The notes under the pieces are model-generated. The model had not been told where the DNA came from. It saw nothing but the letters and a program-made list of their open reading frames with translations, and did no database searches. A DNA stretch of 64,000 nt, taken from assembly GCF_900102485.1 (NCBI RefSeq), contig NZ_FNBX01000004.1:130083-194082 (forward strand), written 5' to 3'. The position numbers were made by a program, and so were the translations under genes. Positions within the stretch are counted from its first letter, which is position 1, and every line of letters starts with the position of its first letter. This document shows, one piece after another, positions 61,130 through 64,000 of this stretch. The DNA comes from Desulfovibrio legallii. GTDB lineage: Bacteria; Desulfobacterota; Desulfovibrionia; Desulfovibrionales; Desulfovibrionaceae.

Positions 61130-61687
61130 ATGGAAAGATACCGTTTTCTTCTCTCCGGCTCCGGGGGCCAGGGCATCATCACCATGGCCATCCTGCTGGC
61201 CGAAGCGGCGGCCCTGTACGAAGGGCTGGTGGCCGTGCAGTCCCAGTCCTACGGCCCGGAAGCCCGCGGCGGGGCCACCCGCTCGGACGTGATTATCGCG
61301 GACAGCGAGATCTTCTTCCCCAAGGTCAACCAGCCCAACGTGCTGGTGGCCCTTACCGACGAATCCGCCGCCAAGTACCTGCCGCTTATCCGGCCCGGCG
61401 GCATGTGCCTTTACGACAGCGACCTGGTGCACCCCTCGGCCCGCATCGACGCCCGGCGCGTGGGCCTGCCCCTGTTCCACGCCGTAAAGGAAGCCTTTAA
61501 CGGCAAAACCCAGGCCTTCAACATCTGCGTGCTGGGGGCCCTGGCTACCCTGACCAAGGCCGTGCGCCTGGAATCCCTGGAAAAAGCCCTGGCCGACCGC
61601 TTTGCTCCGGCCTTCCACGAAAGCAACAAAAAAGCCCTCCACCTGGGCGCGCAGATGGCCGCGGCCGCGCCTTCGGCCCAGGCGTAA
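61130..61687 (+). CDS. korC: 2-oxoacid:ferredoxin oxidoreductase gamma subunit
   Basis: 185 residues; AAGGAG spans the korB stop and sits 7-8 nt before the ATG. LLSGSGGQGIITMAILLAEAA and SQSYGPEARGGATRSDVII are the gamma subunit signatures (CoA binding). Last of four Kor genes in the order D-A-B-C. Confidence 0.92.
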   Translation: MERYRFLLSGSGGQGIITMAILLAEAAALYEGLVAVQSQSYGPEARGGATRSDVIIADSEIFFPKVNQPNVLVALTDESAAKYLPLIRPGGMCLYDSDLVHPSARIDARRVGLPLFHAVKEAFNGKTQAFNICVLGALATLTKAVRLESLEKALADRFAPAFHESNKKALHLGAQMAAAAPSAQA

Positions 61688-61902
61688 GGGGAAACTGCCT
61701 CCGGCGGCCAGGGGGGCACGCCCCCCTGGACCCCCTTTTCACCGCTCCTGGTCCCACAAGGCTTGTTTCAGGGTACGCCCAGCGCGTTTCCTGAGAGAAT
61801 AAAAGTTTTTGGGGGTGGGGGCGTGGGGGAGGAGACCCTTTTTCAAAAGGGTCCCTCCCCCACAAAAAAACAACAAAATAACAACATAACAAAGGCTTAT
61901 CC
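61688..61902. repeat. Two GC-rich hairpins between korC and sucC
   Basis: First hairpin: CCAGGGGGG (61708-61716) and CCCCCCTGG (61721-61729). Second, larger: GTGGGGGAGG-ACCCTTTT (from 61823) pairs with AAAAGGGT-CCTCCCCCAC (to 61863), then an A-run, so for plus-strand transcription it lacks the T-tract of a terminator. The pair could attenuate, protect the 3' end of the kor mRNA, or be a genome-wide repeat; the sequence alone does not decide. Confidence 0.5.
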
Positions 61903-63075
61903 ATGAATATTCACGAATACCAGGCAAAGGGCCTGCTGGGCCAGTTCGGCGTGCCCGTGCCCGCGGGAGCGCTGGCGGCCACGGCGGCCGAGGCCCGCGC
62001 CGCGGCGGCAGGCCTGCCGGGCCCGGTGTGGGTGGTCAAGGCGCAGATCCACGCGGGCGGCCGGGGCAAAGGCGGCGGCGTGCAGGTCTGCAAGAATCTG
62101 GACGCAGTGGAGGCCGCGGCCGGGCACATCATCGGCATGCAGCTCATCACGCACCAGACCGGGCCGGAAGGTAAGAAGGTGCACAAGGTCTGGGTGGAGC
62201 AGGGCACGGAGATTGCCCGCGAGCTCTACCTGGCCGTGGTGCTGGACCGGGGCGCGCAGCGCCTGACGGTCATGGCCTCGCCCGACGGCGGCATGGACAT
62301 TGAAGACGTGGCCGCGCGCACGCCGGAGCGCATTTTTACCACCAGGCTGGACGGCGGGCACCACATCTGGCCGTACCAGGCGCGGCAGCTCTTCTTTGGC
62401 TGCGGGCTCACGCCGGAGCAGGTGGGCAAGGGCGCGGCCCTGGTGCAGAACCTGGTGCGCCTGGCCGTGGAAAAGGACGCCGTGCTGGTGGAGATCAATC
62501 CCCTGGCCGTGACCACGGCGGGGGACATTGTGGCCCTGGACGCCAAGATGGATTTTGACGAAAGCGCCCTCAAACGCCACCCGGACGTGGCCGCCATGGA
62601 CGACCCAGAGGAAGGCGACCCCCTGGAGCGCAAGGCGCGGGAGCTGGGCGTGAACTATGTGCGCCTCTCCGGCTATGTGGGCACCATGGTCAACGGCGCG
62701 GGCCTGGCCATGGCCACTATGGACGCCATCAAGCAGGCCGGGGCGGCGCCCGCCAACTTTCTGGACGCGGGCGGCGGGGCCAACGAGCAGATGGTGGCCG
62801 CGGGCTTTGAAGTCATGCTCTCCGATCCGCATGTGCGGGGCATCCTGATCAATATTTTCGGCGGCATATTGCGCTGCGACATCGTGGCCCAGGGCGTGGT
62901 CAACGCGGCCCGCAAGGTGGACCTGCGCCTGCCCCTGGTGGTGCGGCTGGAAGGCACCAATGTGGAAGAAGGCCGGCGCATCCTCAGGGAAAGCGGTCTG
63001 AACTTTGAAACGGCGGCCTCCATGAGCGAGGCGGCGCACAAAATTGCGGCCCTCACCGCTGGAGGTGCGGCATGA
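61903..63075 (+). CDS. sucC: Succinyl-CoA synthetase beta subunit
   Basis: 390 residues. ATP-grasp fold: [43 protein letters not shown] and the C-terminal [21 protein letters not shown]. With sucD (overlapping by 4 nt) it converts succinyl-CoA to succinate and ATP, the step after the Kor reaction. Whether it shares the kor transcript depends on the hairpins before it. Confidence 0.95.
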   Translation: MNIHEYQAKGLLGQFGVPVPAGALAATAAEARAAAAGLPGPVWVVKAQIHAGGRGKGGGVQVCKNLDAVEAAAGHIIGMQLITHQTGPEGKKVHKVWVEQGTEIARELYLAVVLDRGAQRLTVMASPDGGMDIEDVAARTPERIFTTRLDGGHHIWPYQARQLFFGCGLTPEQVGKGAALVQNLVRLAVEKDAVLVEINPLAVTTAGDIVALDAKMDFDESALKRHPDVAAMDDPEEGDPLERKARELGVNYVRLSGYVGTMVNGAGLAMATMDAIKQAGAAPANFLDAGGGANEQMVAAGFEVMLSDPHVRGILINIFGGILRCDIVAQGVVNAARKVDLRLPLVVRLEGTNVEEGRRILRESGLNFETAASMSEAAHKIAALTAGGAA

Positions 63076-63947
63076 GCATATTGGTCAACAAAGACACGCG
63101 CGTGCTGGTGCAGGGCCTCACGGGGCGCGAAGGCCGCTTCCATACGGAGCAGATGCTGGCCTACGGCACCCAGGTGGTGGCGGGCTGCACGCCGGGCAAG
63201 GGCGGACAAAGCGTGCTGGGCGTGCCCGTGTTCAACACCGTGGCTGCGGCCGTGAAGGCAACGGGCGCGGACGTGAGCGTGGTTTTTGTGCCCGCAAGCG
63301 TGGCCGCGGACGCCGTGTGTGAGGCCGCAGACGCGGGCCTGCGCCTGGTCATCTGCATTACGGAGCACATCCCGGTGCTGGACATGGTGCGGGTCAAGGC
63401 CCGACTCAAGGACACGGGCACGCAGCTGGTGGGCCCCAACTGCCCAGGGGTCATCACTCCCGGCCAGTGCAAGATCGGCATCCAGCCCGGCTACATCCAC
63501 AAGCCCGGCTCCGTAGGGGTGATCAGCCGCTCCGGCACCCTGACCTATGAGGCCGTGCACCAGCTTACAGCGCAGGGCCTGGGCCAGAGCACCTGCGTGG
63601 GCATCGGCGGCGACCCCGTGCCAGGCCTGTACTTTACGGATCTGCTCAAAATGTTCCGGGAAGACCCGGAAACCGAAGCCGTCTGCCTGATCGGCGAAAT
63701 TGGCGGCGACGGGGAAGAAAAGGCCGCCGCCTACATCAAAGAAAGCGCCTACCCCAAGCCGGTGTTCGGCTTCATTGCCGGGCTTACGGCCCCCAAGGGC
63801 AAGCGCATGGGCCACGCCGGGGCCATCATCAGCGGTTCCAAAGGCCGGGGCGAGGACAAAATCGCCGCCCTGGAGGCTGCGGGCGTGACCATCATCCACG
63901 AGCTCGGCCGCCTGGGCGAAACCGTAGCCGGAACGTTGCGGGCTTAG
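63072..63947 (+). CDS. sucD: Succinyl-CoA synthetase alpha subunit
   Basis: 291 residues. CoA-binding Rossmann domain [24 protein letters not shown] and the phosphohistidine in [14 protein letters not shown]. The ATG overlaps the sucC stop (ATGA). A GC-rich inverted repeat just after the stop (about 63947-63972) may be the terminator. Confidence 0.95.
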   Translation: MSILVNKDTRVLVQGLTGREGRFHTEQMLAYGTQVVAGCTPGKGGQSVLGVPVFNTVAAAVKATGADVSVVFVPASVAADAVCEAADAGLRLVICITEHIPVLDMVRVKARLKDTGTQLVGPNCPGVITPGQCKIGIQPGYIHKPGSVGVISRSGTLTYEAVHQLTAQGLGQSTCVGIGGDPVPGLYFTDLLKMFREDPETEAVCLIGEIGGDGEEKAAAYIKESAYPKPVFGFIAGLTAPKGKRMGHAGAIISGSKGRGEDKIAALEAAGVTIIHELGRLGETVAGTLRA

Positions 63948-64000
63948 CCCTCCAGGCCCGCAGGCGGAGGGGCCTTGTCATGCCGCCCCTTCGCCTTCCA

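Overview
The window reads as chromosomal DNA of a GC-rich, anaerobic sulfate reducer of the Desulfovibrionaceae (Desulfovibrio or a close relative). This is inferred from the protein families and their combination: a ferredoxin-dependent 2-oxoacid oxidoreductase next to succinyl-CoA synthetase, a molybdopterin oxidoreductase with its Fe-S subunit, a TauE-type exporter, a bacteriohemerythrin and a PrpR-type sigma-54 activator. The species cannot be fixed without a database search.

Layout. 1-7.2 kb: end of a NifS-type cysteine desulfurase, a membrane-anchored hemerythrin, then ilvA, hisD, purC and fabI. 7.4-12.3 kb: tRNA-Ser(GCU), a membrane-anchored alpha/beta hydrolase, and a zinc-uptake operon on the minus strand (zur, an unlisted 50-residue membrane ORF, znuC, znuB, znuA) with a clear palindromic operator. 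12.4-18.7 kb, mostly minus strand: Smr protein, secG, tpiA, rimI, a degenerate Nudix protein (+), an inositol monophosphatase, mreB and a GAF protein. 18.9-24.1 kb, plus strand: an unrecognised 572-residue protein coupled to rsmE, rarA and a motif-altered acyltransferase, then a TetR regulator.

24.4-40.6 kb is the most unusual region. It holds a glycine-zipper lipoprotein and then eight tightly packed genes: a membrane-anchored trypsin-like protease; a TM protein with a Pro/Lys linker and a cysteine-rich outer domain, at the SrfA position; SrfB-like (Hsp70/actin-like) and SrfC-like (GTPase-like) proteins; a TM protein with Sel1-type helices; a secreted VWA protein; a MacB/Lol-type ABC ATPase and permease; and a secreted FGE-fold protein with no visible catalytic cysteines. 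I infer one multi-component envelope machine of unknown function.

40.8-49.6 kb: a beta-hydroxyacid dehydrogenase, a eukaryotic-type glycogen branching enzyme, tRNA-Pro(GGG), a small membrane protein, a TauE-type exporter and a two-subunit cytoplasmic molybdopterin oxidoreductase. 50-55.4 kb: a YhaO/YhaN (SbcD/SbcC-like) nuclease pair. 55.5-64 kb: an LDH2/MDH2-type dehydrogenase, a PrpR-like sigma-54 activator, and a consensus sigma-54 promoter driving ferredoxin-korABC and probably sucCD, i.e. conversion of 2-oxoglutarate via succinyl-CoA to succinate plus ATP.

Four copies of a roughly 150-bp structured repeat (at 8.85, 44.08, 44.67 and 46.89 kb) and a fifth fragment (40.75 kb) lie between genes. 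Their arms differ in sequence but stay self-complementary, which suggests selection on a fold.
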